Source: JBKJTP01 sp046590195 (lineage in GTDB: Bacteria > Bacteroidota > Ignavibacteria > Palsa-1295). From it: a stretch of DNA of 19,184 bases. The position numbers were made by a program, and so were the translations under genes. The stretch spans positions 1 to 19,184 of the forward strand of contig JBKJTP010000158.1 in NCBI GenBank assembly GCA_046590195.1. Direction: 5' to 3'. Below the pieces are notes generated by a model that made no database searches, had not been told where the DNA came from, and worked only from the letters and a program-made list of their open reading frames with translations. Shown here in pieces: positions 1-6,877 of this stretch (the first letter of the stretch is position 1; each line of letters starts with the position of its first letter).

Positions 1-477
1 CACAAGTTGGCCGATGAGTCCGAAGACCGATGGCCCCATGAAGCCACGAGCTAATCCGCTGATGAAGATGACACCGTAGATCGCAATGACGCCAACGCTA
101 TCGAGAACCGACGAAACGTCGAGCGTGAAGTAAAAGAGCGCGAACGAGCAGACGACCAGGACGGCGAGCGAATTCAGCAATATCTTCCGTCGGTCATGGA
201 GATCGGCCAGGTGTCCGGCGTAAAGCGATACCGAGAGTGATGGCAGCGCCTCAGCAAGGCCGATGAGACCGAGGCTCAGCGGATCCTTGGTCATATCGTA
301 GACCTGCCAGCCGACGATGACGACCTGCATCTGGAGCGCAAAGGTCAGGGTAAACCTGGCTGACGACATCAGCCGGAAGCCCGGGATCTTCAGAACCTCG
401 TAGGCGGTGCTATCGAAGAGCTCGAGCCGCTTCTTACTGGAAGGCCCATTTACTGGCCGCTTTGTTGGTCGATCCAC
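1..477 (-). CDS. MFS transporter, N-terminal part (runs off left edge)
   Basis: The minus strand is open from about base 549 to the window edge; the 3' end lies outside. The translation has the N-terminal signature of major facilitator superfamily carriers: a VLKIPGFRLM segment before helix 1, a hydrophobic helix 1, then AGHLADLHDRRKI, which matches the cytoplasmic loop 2-3 motif GxLaDrxxRR, followed by two more hydrophobic helices. The first in-frame ATG (369) would cut into the conserved pre-helix segment, so a GTG at 477 or a TTG at 522 is the likelier start; I chose 477. It resembles the DHA3/EntS-type efflux subfamily, but the substrate cannot be told. It is transcribed away from the lipoprotein gene across a 317-base gap. 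The family is clear; the start and substrate are not. Confidence 0.8.
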   Translation of the reverse strand, partial: MDRPTKRPVNGPSSKKRLELFDSTAYEVLKIPGFRLMSSARFTLTFALQMQVVIVGWQVYDMTKDPLSLGLIGLAEALPSLSVSLYAGHLADLHDRRKILLNSLAVLVVCSFALFYFTLDVSSVLDSVGVIAIYGVIFISGLARGFMGPSVFGLIGQLV

Positions 478-642
478 TGGGTAACGGTGCGATAGGGGGT
501 TTGAGAGTGGGCGCTCTAACAAGCCCGCCTTCCCTATTATTTCAGCGCTCTAGCACGTCGTCGTCGAGACGGCTACTTGTCTGAATCCATAGTAGAGATC
601 GGTTGTTAGCACAAAACCGTGCATCGGTTGCTATTCTATGGC

Positions 643-653
643 TATTTTTGCAT
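643..653 (+). promoter_or_regulatory. Candidate -7 promoter box for the TPR lipoprotein gene
   Basis: TATTTTTGCAT matches the Bacteroidota -7 consensus TAnnTTTG, extended by CA as at other starts in this window. It would place the transcript start near 657 and give an untranslated leader of roughly 135-140 bases. No TTG is found at the expected -33 spacing, so the call rests on the -7 box alone. Confidence 0.45.
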
Positions 654-738
654 GACGGCCTTTCGTGACGCCAGCCCACTTCAGCCATTTTGAACTGGCG
701 TTGGCCGCGATCCCTTGACCATCACAATCATAACAGCA

Positions 739-750
739 GCGAGCGCTCGC
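739..750. repeat. Perfect 12-bp palindrome in the lipoprotein leader
   Basis: GCGAGCGCTCGC equals its own reverse complement and lies 45 bases before the lipoprotein start. It could be a protein-binding site or a short RNA hairpin. It has no T-tract, so it is not a terminator. Confidence 0.4.
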
Positions 751-794
751 GAGTAGAGCGTTGACATCGCTTTGAACTGTCAGCTAACATTCGT

Positions 795-2279
795 ATGAAG
801 ATCATTCAGCGTATCGGATTCCTCCTCCTCTTCAGTGCTCTCGCCGTGCAGATCGCCGGTTGCGGAGCTGCTGAAGTATCGAGCGCTAAGCTCTACCGCA
901 CGCAGCGCAATTATGTCAAGGCTCATGAGAGGCTTGAAGAAGCGATAAAGAAGAACGGCGCAGACCCAGAAGCCTGGGCCATGTATGTGCAAAATCTCTA
1001 CGACCTCAATCGCTATGAGCGTCTTGCTGAGGTGATCGACACAGCGTACAAGTACGCAGTCGACTATCGCACCGATATCGATCTGCTGCGCTTTAACACG
1101 TGGGTCGCATTGTACAATGGTGGCGTCAGTGCGTTCGAGCAGAATCCTGAAAGCCCAGAACAGCAGCGTTCCGCGCTCGGCTTGTTGCAGTCAGCAGCGA
1201 AGCTGATCCCTGAGCGCTCGGAGAATTACGCAGCGATGGGCCAGATCTACGAGGCAATGAAGGACGAAGCTGGTGCCGTTGCGATGTACAAAGAGTCGCT
1301 CAATCAGACTCGTAACATCCACGAGCAGGGTGTTGCAAAAGGCCTGATGCTTCGCATGAGCCCAGAGGCTGTTGAGAGATTACTTGGCGCGCCACCAACG
1401 AGGCGTATGCTTCCGGTTACTGCTTCTGATTCTGCGATGATGTTCGCGTATCCTAGTACTCAAACATACGTCTATTTCGAGCGGGCGACGAAGGCCCCTC
1501 GCAACTGGCAGTTGAGTGGTTGGAGAATGGGCGTGACAGAGCAGGTTGCCAACAGCGCAACACGTGTCTCGACCGATATTTATAAGACGGTTGCTAACTA
1601 CTACTACCAGCGCGGTCTGGCAGCACAGCGTACTGGCGACAATACCACGGCACGCATCGAGTTCGATCAGGCACTACCACTGCTCTTCAGCGTACAGCGT
1701 CTGGATCCATCCGACGAGACTGCTGCCGCAGCGATCCCCGATATTTACATCAAGACCAATCAGTCGAACAAGGCCAAGGAACAGTACGAGCGCTTGTTGA
1801 CCGAGAGCCCAAACAAGGCTCTGTATACAAGCTACGGTACATTCCTGCTGCAGACGAAGGATTACGAGGGTGCTGTAAATCAGTACACGAAGGCACTTGC
1901 GATGGATGCGAACTACGAGTCAGCGATCTTCAACATCGCCGCAAGTTACAAGAACTGGGCTGCTACTGAGCAGGCTGCAAAGAAGCCTAAGTCTGTTTAT
2001 CAGCCACATCTCGAGCAGTCGACGATGTACTTTGAAAAGCTTTTACAGATCAATCCGAACGAGTTCACAGCAATGCAGAACCTCGCGGAGAACTATGATC
2101 TGCTCGGCCAAAAAGACAAGTTCTCTACGCTTGTCACACGTCTCGAGGCGCTCAAGAACTCCGAGATCGCGCAAGATCCAGCTTACTGGGCAACGCTCGG
2201 CACGGTCTACTCACGTATCAAGGGACGCAGGAACGATGCAGAGGATGCGCTCCGCCGCTCAGATGCGCTGAGGAAGTAA
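795..2279 (+). CDS. TPR-repeat lipoprotein
   Basis: This is a 494-residue protein with a lipoprotein signal peptide: MKIIQR, a hydrophobic stretch, then the lipobox IAGC with the lipidated Cys at residue 23. The mature part is helical with tetratricopeptide-like units, clearest around residues 33-70, 144-172 and 265-400 (for example the YxxAxxxYxxAL patterns near 350-385). Between them, about residues 197-247, is a non-TPR stretch beginning with LLGAPPTRR and rich in aromatic residues; it faintly resembles the BamE/SmpA fold (LGxPxxxxxYVYFE). It is probably anchored in the outer or inner membrane and acts as a scaffold for protein-protein contacts, but no specific partner can be named. The ATG at 795 is chosen because the signal peptide begins there. 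The gene stands alone, closed by its own terminator. Confidence 0.82.
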   Translation: MKIIQRIGFLLLFSALAVQIAGCGAAEVSSAKLYRTQRNYVKAHERLEEAIKKNGADPEAWAMYVQNLYDLNRYERLAEVIDTAYKYAVDYRTDIDLLRFNTWVALYNGGVSAFEQNPESPEQQRSALGLLQSAAKLIPERSENYAAMGQIYEAMKDEAGAVAMYKESLNQTRNIHEQGVAKGLMLRMSPEAVERLLGAPPTRRMLPVTASDSAMMFAYPSTQTYVYFERATKAPRNWQLSGWRMGVTEQVANSATRVSTDIYKTVANYYYQRGLAAQRTGDNTTARIEFDQALPLLFSVQRLDPSDETAAAAIPDIYIKTNQSNKAKEQYERLLTESPNKALYTSYGTFLLQTKDYEGAVNQYTKALAMDANYESAIFNIAASYKNWAATEQAAKKPKSVYQPHLEQSTMYFEKLLQINPNEFTAMQNLAENYDLLGQKDKFSTLVTRLEALKNSEIAQDPAYWATLGTVYSRIKGRRNDAEDALRRSDALRK

Positions 2280-2298
2280 ATCGTCAAGATCTTTTTTG

Positions 2299-2331
2299 CA
2301 CCCTCCTCATTTTGGGGAGGGTGTGCTTTTT
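2299..2331 (+). terminator. Intrinsic terminator after the TPR lipoprotein gene
   Basis: CACCCTCC (2299-2306) pairs with GGAGGGTG (2316-2323) across a 9-base loop. A short T-run follows at 2327-2331. It starts 20 bases after the stop codon. Confidence 0.75.
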
Positions 2332-2358
2332 CCAGAACAGAATTTTCTCTCTACCGAC

Positions 2359-2700
2359 ATGGCTGACTCCAAAGACCCAAACGAGCAAGGCAATCCGACG
2401 CAGCTCCAGATCGAGCTCGGCGAGCGCGAAGCCGAGGGCATCTACTCCAACCTCGCGATCATTACGCACTCCCCTGCCGAGTTCATCGTCGATTTCACAC
2501 GTGTTACTCCCGGAGTTCCTCGCGCTCGCGTGCACGCACGTATTATCATGACGCCTCAGCACCTGAAACTGTTTATGAATGCGCTGAAGGAGAACGTCGA
2601 CCGTTACGAGAACCAGTTCGGCGAGATCCGGGTCGAGGGCCAAAATGATCATCCGTTCGGCTTCCGCACAGGACCAGCGCCGTCGAATAAAGTGCATTAA
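2359..2700 (+). CDS. DUF3467 domain protein
   Basis: This 113-residue protein carries the core of the DUF3467 family common in Bacteroidota: a segment reading EAEGIYSNLAIITHSPAEF, then VDFTRVTPGVPRARVHARIIMTPQH, and a C-terminal ENQFGEIRV. The reading frame can be extended upstream to a TTG at 2296, but that stretch overlaps the preceding terminator, so the ATG at 2359 (MADSKDP) is the start. The protein has no signal peptide or membrane segment and should be cytoplasmic. The molecular function of the family is unknown to me. The gene is bracketed by terminators and so looks monocistronic; its promoter must lie in the short stretch after the upstream hairpin, or it depends on read-through. 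Confidence 0.85.
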   Translation: MADSKDPNEQGNPTQLQIELGEREAEGIYSNLAIITHSPAEFIVDFTRVTPGVPRARVHARIIMTPQHLKLFMNALKENVDRYENQFGEIRVEGQNDHPFGFRTGPAPSNKVH

Positions 2701-2712
2701 CTTGCTGATGAG

Positions 2713-2740
2713 AGAAGGCGCTGAGGGATCAGCGCCTTCT
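2713..2740 (+). terminator. Intrinsic terminator after DUF3467
   Basis: AGAAGGCGCTGA (2713-2724) and TCAGCGCCTTCT (2729-2740) form a perfect 12-bp stem with a GGGA loop. The downstream tail is T-rich (TCATTTTC). It begins 13 bases after the stop. Confidence 0.85.
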
Positions 2741-2778
2741 TCATTTTCTGGGTTGAAGCCCCTACCCTAGATTCTCCG

Positions 2779-2790
2779 TAAATTTGCACA
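2779..2790 (+). promoter_or_regulatory. Candidate -7 promoter box for the EthD/crotonase operon
   Basis: TAAATTTGCACA fits TAnnTTTG and carries the same GCACA extension seen upstream of 4965 and 16366. It ends about 22 bases before the ATG at 2812. A TTG lies at 2753-2755, with a 23-base spacer to the box, a little longer than usual for a -33 element. Confidence 0.6.
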
Positions 2791-2811
2791 TTCACTCATC
2801 TAGATTTTTTC

Positions 2812-3138
2812 ATGGTATCTCTCATCGCGATCTTTAAGGCACCTGAGGATCAGGCTGCATTCGACAATCACTATAACGAAACCCATTCTCCGCTCGCCGC
2901 CAAGATGGAAGGGCTGCGCAAGATGGAGGTCTTTCGCATCAATAAGATGCTCACGCCGCCAACGAGCATGCTCGCTGAAGGCCCGTACCTCATGTGCGTG
3001 ATGTACTTCGACAACCAGGAAGCGCTCGATAAGTCGATGGCATCCGATAGCGGCCGCGCAGCAGCACGCGATCTTCGCGGATTCGCTGGTCCGCTCGTAT
3101 CAATGGTAACCGCAGAAGTCGAATCAGCAACGATCTAA
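2812..3138 (+). CDS. EthD family small protein
   Basis: This 108-residue protein matches the EthD family of dimeric alpha/beta-barrel proteins. The N-terminal strand (MVSLIAIFKAPED) is followed by FDNHYNETHSPLAAKMEGLRKMEV, the typical region with a conserved His and a Pro-Leu pair. Family members occur in or beside ring- and ether-degrading gene sets; in several cases they assist an oxygenase without a proven reaction. It lies 11 bases before the crotonase gene at 3150 and is very likely cotranscribed with it from the promoter box at 2779. The ATG at 2812 sits 26 bases after that box. The substrate is unknown. Confidence 0.82.
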   Translation: MVSLIAIFKAPEDQAAFDNHYNETHSPLAAKMEGLRKMEVFRINKMLTPPTSMLAEGPYLMCVMYFDNQEALDKSMASDSGRAAARDLRGFAGPLVSMVTAEVESATI

Positions 3139-3149
3139 CGTTTATTGAA

Positions 3150-4004
3150 ATGGCAAAGGCTAAAACAAAAGAGCTCAATCCTTATCGCGAGAAGCGCTCG
3201 TTCGATTTCTCGCACATTCTCTATGAGAAGAAGGATTATGTGGCGACCGTCACGATCAATCGTCCGGAAGTTCTGAACTGCTTGAACCTCACGACATTGC
3301 GTGAGATGTCGGCAGCTTTCGAAGATGCTTCATGGGATGATGACATTGCGGTTGTCGTCGTGACTGGTGCTGGCGATCGCGCGTTCTCGACAGGCGCCGA
3401 TCTTGTTGAGCAGGAAGAATTCTTCCTGAACAATCCTGACGATTACTACAAGTGGATGCGCGTCTTCATTGAGATGCACGAGCGTATGCGCAACATCGGC
3501 AAGCCGATGGTCGCGAAGCTGAACGGCATGGTCGTTGGCGGTGGCAATGAGGTGAACATCTCGTGCGATCTCGCGATCGCTGCGGATGACATCATCATCA
3601 AGCAGGTCGGTGCGGCACGCGGCTCTGTGGCAGCGGCAGGTGCAACGCAGTGGTTGCCGCTCATGGTCGGTGAGCGCCGCGCCCGCGAGATCCTCTTTCT
3701 TTGCGAAGACATCCCAGCACAGAAGGCATTGGAGTGGGGCCTCGTGAATCAGATCGTGCCTCGTGCGCAGCTTGATATCGCAGTCGATACGCTTTGCGAG
3801 AAGCTGTATAATAAGCTGCCAGAGTGCCTGCGATACACCAAGCAGAATCTCAATTTCTGGAAGGATCTGAGCTGGAACATGACGATCGGTCATGCGCGCG
3901 ACTGGCTGTCGATCCATAACCTCTCTCCTGAGGTCTCAGAGGGCATATCGGCCTTCAACGAAAAGCGCCCGGTCAATTACAAGAAGATCAGGAAGAAGAG
4001 CTGA
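3150..4004 (+). CDS. MenB-like crotonase-superfamily enzyme lacking the second catalytic Glu
   Basis: This 284-residue protein belongs to the enoyl-CoA hydratase/isomerase (crotonase) superfamily. It shows TINRPEVLN near residue 35, the oxyanion-hole segment AFSTGADL (79-85), and GGGNEV (130-135) with Glu134 at the position of rat hydratase Glu144. An ungapped alignment with FGQPEILLG puts Gly154 where Glu164 should be. The same replacement by Gly occurs in type I DHNA-CoA synthase (MenB), which uses bicarbonate there. The C-terminal half (VGERRAREILFLC, ALEWGLVNQIVP) is also MenB-like, but MenB's SFDGG motif is replaced by SVAAAG. It is therefore probably not a simple hydratase; isomerase, hydrolase or C-C bond chemistry is possible. 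It is cotranscribed with the EthD gene. The fold is sure; the reaction is not known. Confidence 0.85.
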   Translation: MAKAKTKELNPYREKRSFDFSHILYEKKDYVATVTINRPEVLNCLNLTTLREMSAAFEDASWDDDIAVVVVTGAGDRAFSTGADLVEQEEFFLNNPDDYYKWMRVFIEMHERMRNIGKPMVAKLNGMVVGGGNEVNISCDLAIAADDIIIKQVGAARGSVAAAGATQWLPLMVGERRAREILFLCEDIPAQKALEWGLVNQIVPRAQLDIAVDTLCEKLYNKLPECLRYTKQNLNFWKDLSWNMTIGHARDWLSIHNLSPEVSEGISAFNEKRPVNYKKIRKKS

Positions 4005-4042
4005 GGCATTAGCCGCTTCCGATTTCTGTAACTTGCCACGCC

Positions 4043-4058
4043 ATAATTACGTAGTTAT
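4043..4058. repeat. Imperfect 16-bp palindrome centred on TACGTA
   Basis: ATAATTACGTAGTTAT reads almost the same on both strands (ATAAnTACGTAnTTAT). It lies 85 to 68 bases before the Bax-inhibitor-like gene and directly before the larger hairpin at 4061. It could be an operator; no regulator is identified. Confidence 0.35.
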
Positions 4059-4060
4059 CT

Positions 4061-4107
4061 ATGTCCAAATCGCCTCTTTTGGCTTCCAGACGAGGCGGCT
4101 TGGACAT
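4061..4107 (+). promoter_or_regulatory. Strong leader hairpin upstream of the Bax-inhibitor-1-like gene
   Basis: ATGTCCAA (4061-4068) pairs with TTGGACAT (4100-4107), and CGCCTC (4071-4076) with GAGGCG (4092-4097), with a symmetric 2x2 internal mismatch and a 15-base loop. No T-tract follows; the next bases are TCAAATTAACTAAG. It is therefore a poor intrinsic terminator for the upstream crotonase. It lies 18 bases before the ATG at 4126 and could be a leader control element, a processing site or a dimeric-protein target. Confidence 0.5.
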
Positions 4108-4125
4108 TCAAATTAACTAAGAGAA

Positions 4126-4830
4126 ATGAATAACTATCAGAACGTCGGTCAGTTGAACTTTACCCCGGAAGCTTTGACGCTTGTGGGTGAGGCACGCATG
4201 ACCTACATTCGAAAGGTATACACCTATTTTGCGCTTGCTGTTGCCACAGGCATCGGCGGCACACTGGTCGCGATCAACACGAGCCTCGTGTTCTTCTTTG
4301 CTTCAAGCCCGATCGTCAGTCTGATCCTCTTTCTCGGTATCGTCTGGGTCGCCGGACGTAGCGCCGAGAATCCGACAACCGCATTACCGACGCTGGCATT
4401 GGCGACGTTTGTGAGCGGGCTGGTCATCTCGCCGATGATCTATCTCGTAGCAGGTACACAGGGCATGGGCGCGATCTATACGGCGCTTACGCTAACCGCT
4501 TGCGTATTCGGCGGACTCACGTTATATACCTGGGTCAGCCGCAAGGACTTCAGCTACATGGGCGCATCGCTTATGATCGGCTTGTTCCTTGTCATCGGTG
4601 TAGGCATCGTGAACATCTTCGTTCAGTCGAGCACACTTTCACTCGCGGGCGCGATCGTGAGTGTTGTCCTCTTCTCTGGTTTCATTTTGTATGATACCTC
4701 GAGGATCCTTCGCCAGCCGCATCTCATCCCGCCGACGCTCGCCGCTCTGTCACTGTACCTGGATTTCCTGAACCTGTTCATGGCGATCCTACGTATTTTT
4801 GGCATTGGTAGTGGTGTCAGCGAGGACTGA
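4126..4830 (+). CDS. Bax inhibitor-1/YccA family membrane protein
   Basis: This 234-residue protein has about seven hydrophobic segments (around 32-52, 53-75, 84-108, 112-134, 143-165, 170-190 and 205-226). The family signature is clear: GFILYDTSRIL with Asp190, and ALSLYLDFLNLFMAILRIFG with Asp213. These two acids correspond to the di-aspartyl pH sensor (Asp171/Asp195) of the Bacillus YetJ calcium-leak channel. The protein should sit in the inner membrane; a role in ion leak or stress is likely from the family, unproven here. The start ATG at 4126 follows an A-rich leader and a 47-base hairpin. The gene is closed by a terminator at 4891 and is probably not part of the flanking crotonase operons. 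Confidence 0.88.
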   Translation: MNNYQNVGQLNFTPEALTLVGEARMTYIRKVYTYFALAVATGIGGTLVAINTSLVFFFASSPIVSLILFLGIVWVAGRSAENPTTALPTLALATFVSGLVISPMIYLVAGTQGMGAIYTALTLTACVFGGLTLYTWVSRKDFSYMGASLMIGLFLVIGVGIVNIFVQSSTLSLAGAIVSVVLFSGFILYDTSRILRQPHLIPPTLAALSLYLDFLNLFMAILRIFGIGSGVSED

Positions 4831-4890
4831 TCCACTTTTCAGAAAAGCTCTGGTAGCCTTTCTGTTCTCCCCACAATATGTGATTATGCG

Positions 4891-4926
4891 AAGCCCGTGA
4901 CCATGAGCCACGGGCTTTGTATTTTT
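4891..4926 (+). terminator. Intrinsic terminator whose tail doubles as a promoter box
   Basis: AAGCCCGTG (4891-4899) and CACGGGCTT (4909-4917) form a perfect 9-bp stem with a 9-base loop, followed by TGTATTTTT. It ends the Bax-inhibitor-like gene. The last bases of its T-tail are the first bases of the -7 box at 4920. Confidence 0.8.
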
Positions 4927-4931
4927 GCACA
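4920..4931 (+). promoter_or_regulatory. Candidate -7 promoter box for the paaF/paaG-like operon
   Basis: TATTTTTGCACA fits TAnnTTTG with the GCACA extension. The predicted transcript start is near 4934, which excludes the longer in-frame start at 4917 and supports the ATG at 4965. No TTG is seen at -33; that region is the terminator stem. Confidence 0.6.
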
Positions 4932-4964
4932 GAAATTCTACTCACATCCCGACTTCATATTCGA

Positions 4965-5765
4965 ATGTCCGAACAGATCCAGACCATCGCCCAGAGCTTG
5001 AAGAACCTCATCCTCACGCAGGATGGCTTCGTCGCCACGATCCAGCTCAATCGCCCAAAGGTGCTCAACGCCCTCAATCTCGAATTGATGATCGAGTTGG
5101 CCGATACGCTCGAAGCGCTCGATAACGATGCCTCAATCCGTGCGATCGTGCTTGCCGGCAGCGAGCGCGCATTCGCTGCAGGTGCGGACATCACCGAGAT
5201 GGCCGGAGCTTCCACGATCGACATGCTCATGCGAGATCAGTTCGCTCGCTGGGAGCGCATACGCAAGCTCAAGAAGCCGCTCATCGCAGCAGTCTCTGGA
5301 TTTGCACTCGGTGGCGGTTGTGAATTGATGATGCACTGCGATATCATTATTGCCAGCGAGACAGCGCGGTTTGGTCAGCCTGAGATCTTGATCGGTGTCA
5401 TGCCTGGAGCGGGCGGGACGCAGCGCCTGACGCGTGCCGTAGGCAAAGCACTCGCAATGGAGATGGTGCTGACTGGCAGACAGATCACTGCTGAAGAAGC
5501 ATTGCGCGCTGGGCTCATCAACAAGATCGTCCCGGTCGAATACTTCCTCGAAGAAGCGCAGAAGATGGCGAAGGATATTGCGAACAAGCCACCGATCGGC
5601 GTTCGACTCGCAAAGGAATCAGTACTCAAGGCATTCGACACCACGATCGAGATGGGTCTCGAATTCGAGCGCAAGAATTTCTATCTCTGCTTCGCATCCG
5701 ACGATATGAAAGAAGGCATGGCCGCTTTTGTAGAGAAGCGCAAGCCAACTTGGTCGGGCAAGTAA
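4965..5765 (+). CDS. Enoyl-CoA hydratase, PaaF-like
   Basis: This 266-residue crotonase has a complete hydratase active site. It shows IQLNRPKVLNALN, the oxyanion hole AFAAGADITEM (69-79), GGGCEL with Glu120, and FGQPEILIGVMPGAGGTQRL with Glu140; these are the two catalytic glutamates. It ends in KRKPTWSGK. The reaction should be reversible hydration of trans-2-enoyl-CoA in the cytoplasm. AAGADITEM and the neighbour at 5782 favour a PaaF role (2,3-dehydroadipyl-CoA hydratase), but short-chain fatty-acid hydratase is equally possible. The frame is open upstream to 4917, but that stretch overlaps a terminator and a promoter box, so the ATG at 4965 is used. The next gene starts 16 bases after its stop. 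Confidence 0.9.
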   Translation: MSEQIQTIAQSLKNLILTQDGFVATIQLNRPKVLNALNLELMIELADTLEALDNDASIRAIVLAGSERAFAAGADITEMAGASTIDMLMRDQFARWERIRKLKKPLIAAVSGFALGGGCELMMHCDIIIASETARFGQPEILIGVMPGAGGTQRLTRAVGKALAMEMVLTGRQITAEEALRAGLINKIVPVEYFLEEAQKMAKDIANKPPIGVRLAKESVLKAFDTTIEMGLEFERKNFYLCFASDDMKEGMAAFVEKRKPTWSGK

Positions 5766-5781
5766 CCTCTCACCTTTTAAG

Positions 5782-6579
5782 ATGAATACAATGGCAGATT
5801 ATCAGACACTTTTGACCAGCTTGAACGAGGGCATCTTCACTATCAAGCTAAACAGGCCTGAAGTTTACAACGCATTTAACGAACAGCTCACGACTGATCT
5901 TCAAGACGCTTTCAAGGAAGCTTCAAAGAATGACGAAGTTCGTGTTGTCGTCTTGACTGGTGAAGGCAAAGCATTCTGCTCTGGTCAGGACTTGAAGGAT
6001 GCACCGTCCGGTGGTGGCAAGCGCTCGCTTCGTGATTCATTGGAGCGTCGTTACAATCCGTTGATCCGTGCTATGCGCAAGTTGCCCAAGCCGATCATCG
6101 CATCGATCAATGGCGTGGCTGCCGGCGCAGGAGCATCCCTTGCATTGGCTTGCGATTACCGCATCATGGCTGACAATGCGAAGCTCATCGAGGTATTCGT
6201 TCGCATCGGACTCGTGCCGGATTCAGGATCAAGCTGGTTTCTCGTCAAGTATGCTGGACTCGCAACGGCATTCGAGCTTGCGGCGCTTGGCGATGATGTC
6301 ACAGCAGATATCGCAAAGGAGCTGAGCCTCGCGAATAAGGTCGTACCTGCAGCCGAACTCGAATCGGCCACGAAGGAGATCGCCACACGATTCGCCACAG
6401 GCCCAACGAAAGCCTATGGCTACATCAAGCGAATGATGGACAAAGCGGCTGGGATGTCGCTCGATGAGGCGCTCGATTATGAGGTCTACATGCAAGAAGC
6501 CGCCGGCCGCACCGAGGACTACACGAACGCCGTCGAGGCCTTCAAGAACAAGCAGAAGCCGGTGTATTCGGGGAAATAG
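5782..6579 (+). CDS. paaG: PaaG-like 1,2-epoxyphenylacetyl-CoA isomerase (crotonase family)
   Basis: This 265-residue crotonase resembles E. coli PaaG along its length: AFCSGQDLKD (64-73), RRYNPLIRAMRKLPKPIIASINGV (split here near 89-112), GAGASLAL, and IGLVPDSGSSWFL with Asp147 aligned to PaaG's catalytic Asp136. As in PaaG, the Glu of GGGCEL is absent (GAGASL). Known PaaG converts ring-1,2-epoxyphenylacetyl-CoA to the oxepin and also shifts a double bond in a later step. It lies 16 bases after the PaaF-like gene, which fits the paaF-paaG order. The start could be ATG 5782 or ATG 5791 (MADYQ). The family is firm; a true phenylacetate role depends on oxygenase genes elsewhere, since simple enoyl-CoA isomerases look similar. 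Confidence 0.83.
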   Translation: MNTMADYQTLLTSLNEGIFTIKLNRPEVYNAFNEQLTTDLQDAFKEASKNDEVRVVVLTGEGKAFCSGQDLKDAPSGGGKRSLRDSLERRYNPLIRAMRKLPKPIIASINGVAAGAGASLALACDYRIMADNAKLIEVFVRIGLVPDSGSSWFLVKYAGLATAFELAALGDDVTADIAKELSLANKVVPAAELESATKEIATRFATGPTKAYGYIKRMMDKAAGMSLDEALDYEVYMQEAAGRTEDYTNAVEAFKNKQKPVYSGK

Positions 6580-6613
6580 GAATTTCTAAGTCGAGATATC
6601 AATTACATCATTT

Positions 6614-6877
6614 ATGATCAGAGTCGCCTCCGTATCAGTGTTGCCTCACTTCAAACTGCAGCTGCGTTTTACCAACGGCGCAGAAGGCATCGCGGATCTT
6701 AAGGAAATCCCGCGGGATGGGGTCTTCGAGGAATGGAATGATCCGGCGTATTTTGCGAAGGTTCGGGTAGACCGGGGCATACTCACATGGCCCAACGGAG
6801 CGGACCTTGACCCTTACGTTCTTTACTCGCGAGCGACCGGAGTGCCTATTGAGGAGATCTTGAACCCAAATGCCTGA
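6614..6877 (+). CDS. DUF2442 domain protein
   Basis: This 87-residue protein matches DUF2442: an N-terminal beta region with LQLRFTNGAEGIADLK, then GVFEEWNDPAYFAKVRVD, and the conserved end TWPNGADLDPYVLY. It lies 34 bases after the PaaG-like gene and overlaps the next gene by 8 bases (ATGCCTGA). DUF2442 genes often sit beside DUF4160 genes, as here. The pair has been suspected to act as a toxin-antitoxin-like module, but I know of no proof, so function is left open. No membrane or signal segment is present. Confidence 0.82.
   Translation: MIRVASVSVLPHFKLQLRFTNGAEGIADLKEIPRDGVFEEWNDPAYFAKVRVDRGILTWPNGADLDPYVLYSRATGVPIEEILNPNA

Larger units (their letters stand above)
478..794. other. Divergent intergenic region with a promoter box and two inverted repeats
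   Basis: This 317-base gap lies between the divergent MFS and lipoprotein genes. I see no convincing coding sequence in it. It holds a plus-strand -7 box (643-650), a 7-bp inverted repeat with a 20-base spacer (668-674 with 695-701, ACGCCAG/CTGGCGT) and a perfect 12-base palindrome (739-750). No matching -7 box was found for the minus-strand transporter. Confidence 0.5.

Noticed and set aside
2291..2301. CTTTTTTGCAC as a fifth promoter box, for DUF3467
   Set aside because: It lacks the TA of TAnnTTTG and its end is part of the terminator stem.
2284..2697. Long open frame on the minus strand opposite DUF3467
   Set aside because: It mirrors the real gene almost exactly, has no family resemblance and starts inside the downstream region; it is a codon-bias shadow.
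3330..3917. 195-codon minus-strand frame inside the MenB-like crotonase
   Set aside because: The plus-strand product has clear crotonase motifs; the antisense product has none.
4836..4866. CAGAAA/TTTCTG inverted repeat after the Bax-inhibitor-like gene
   Set aside because: Short, mismatched and A/T-rich; the much better terminator lies at 4891.
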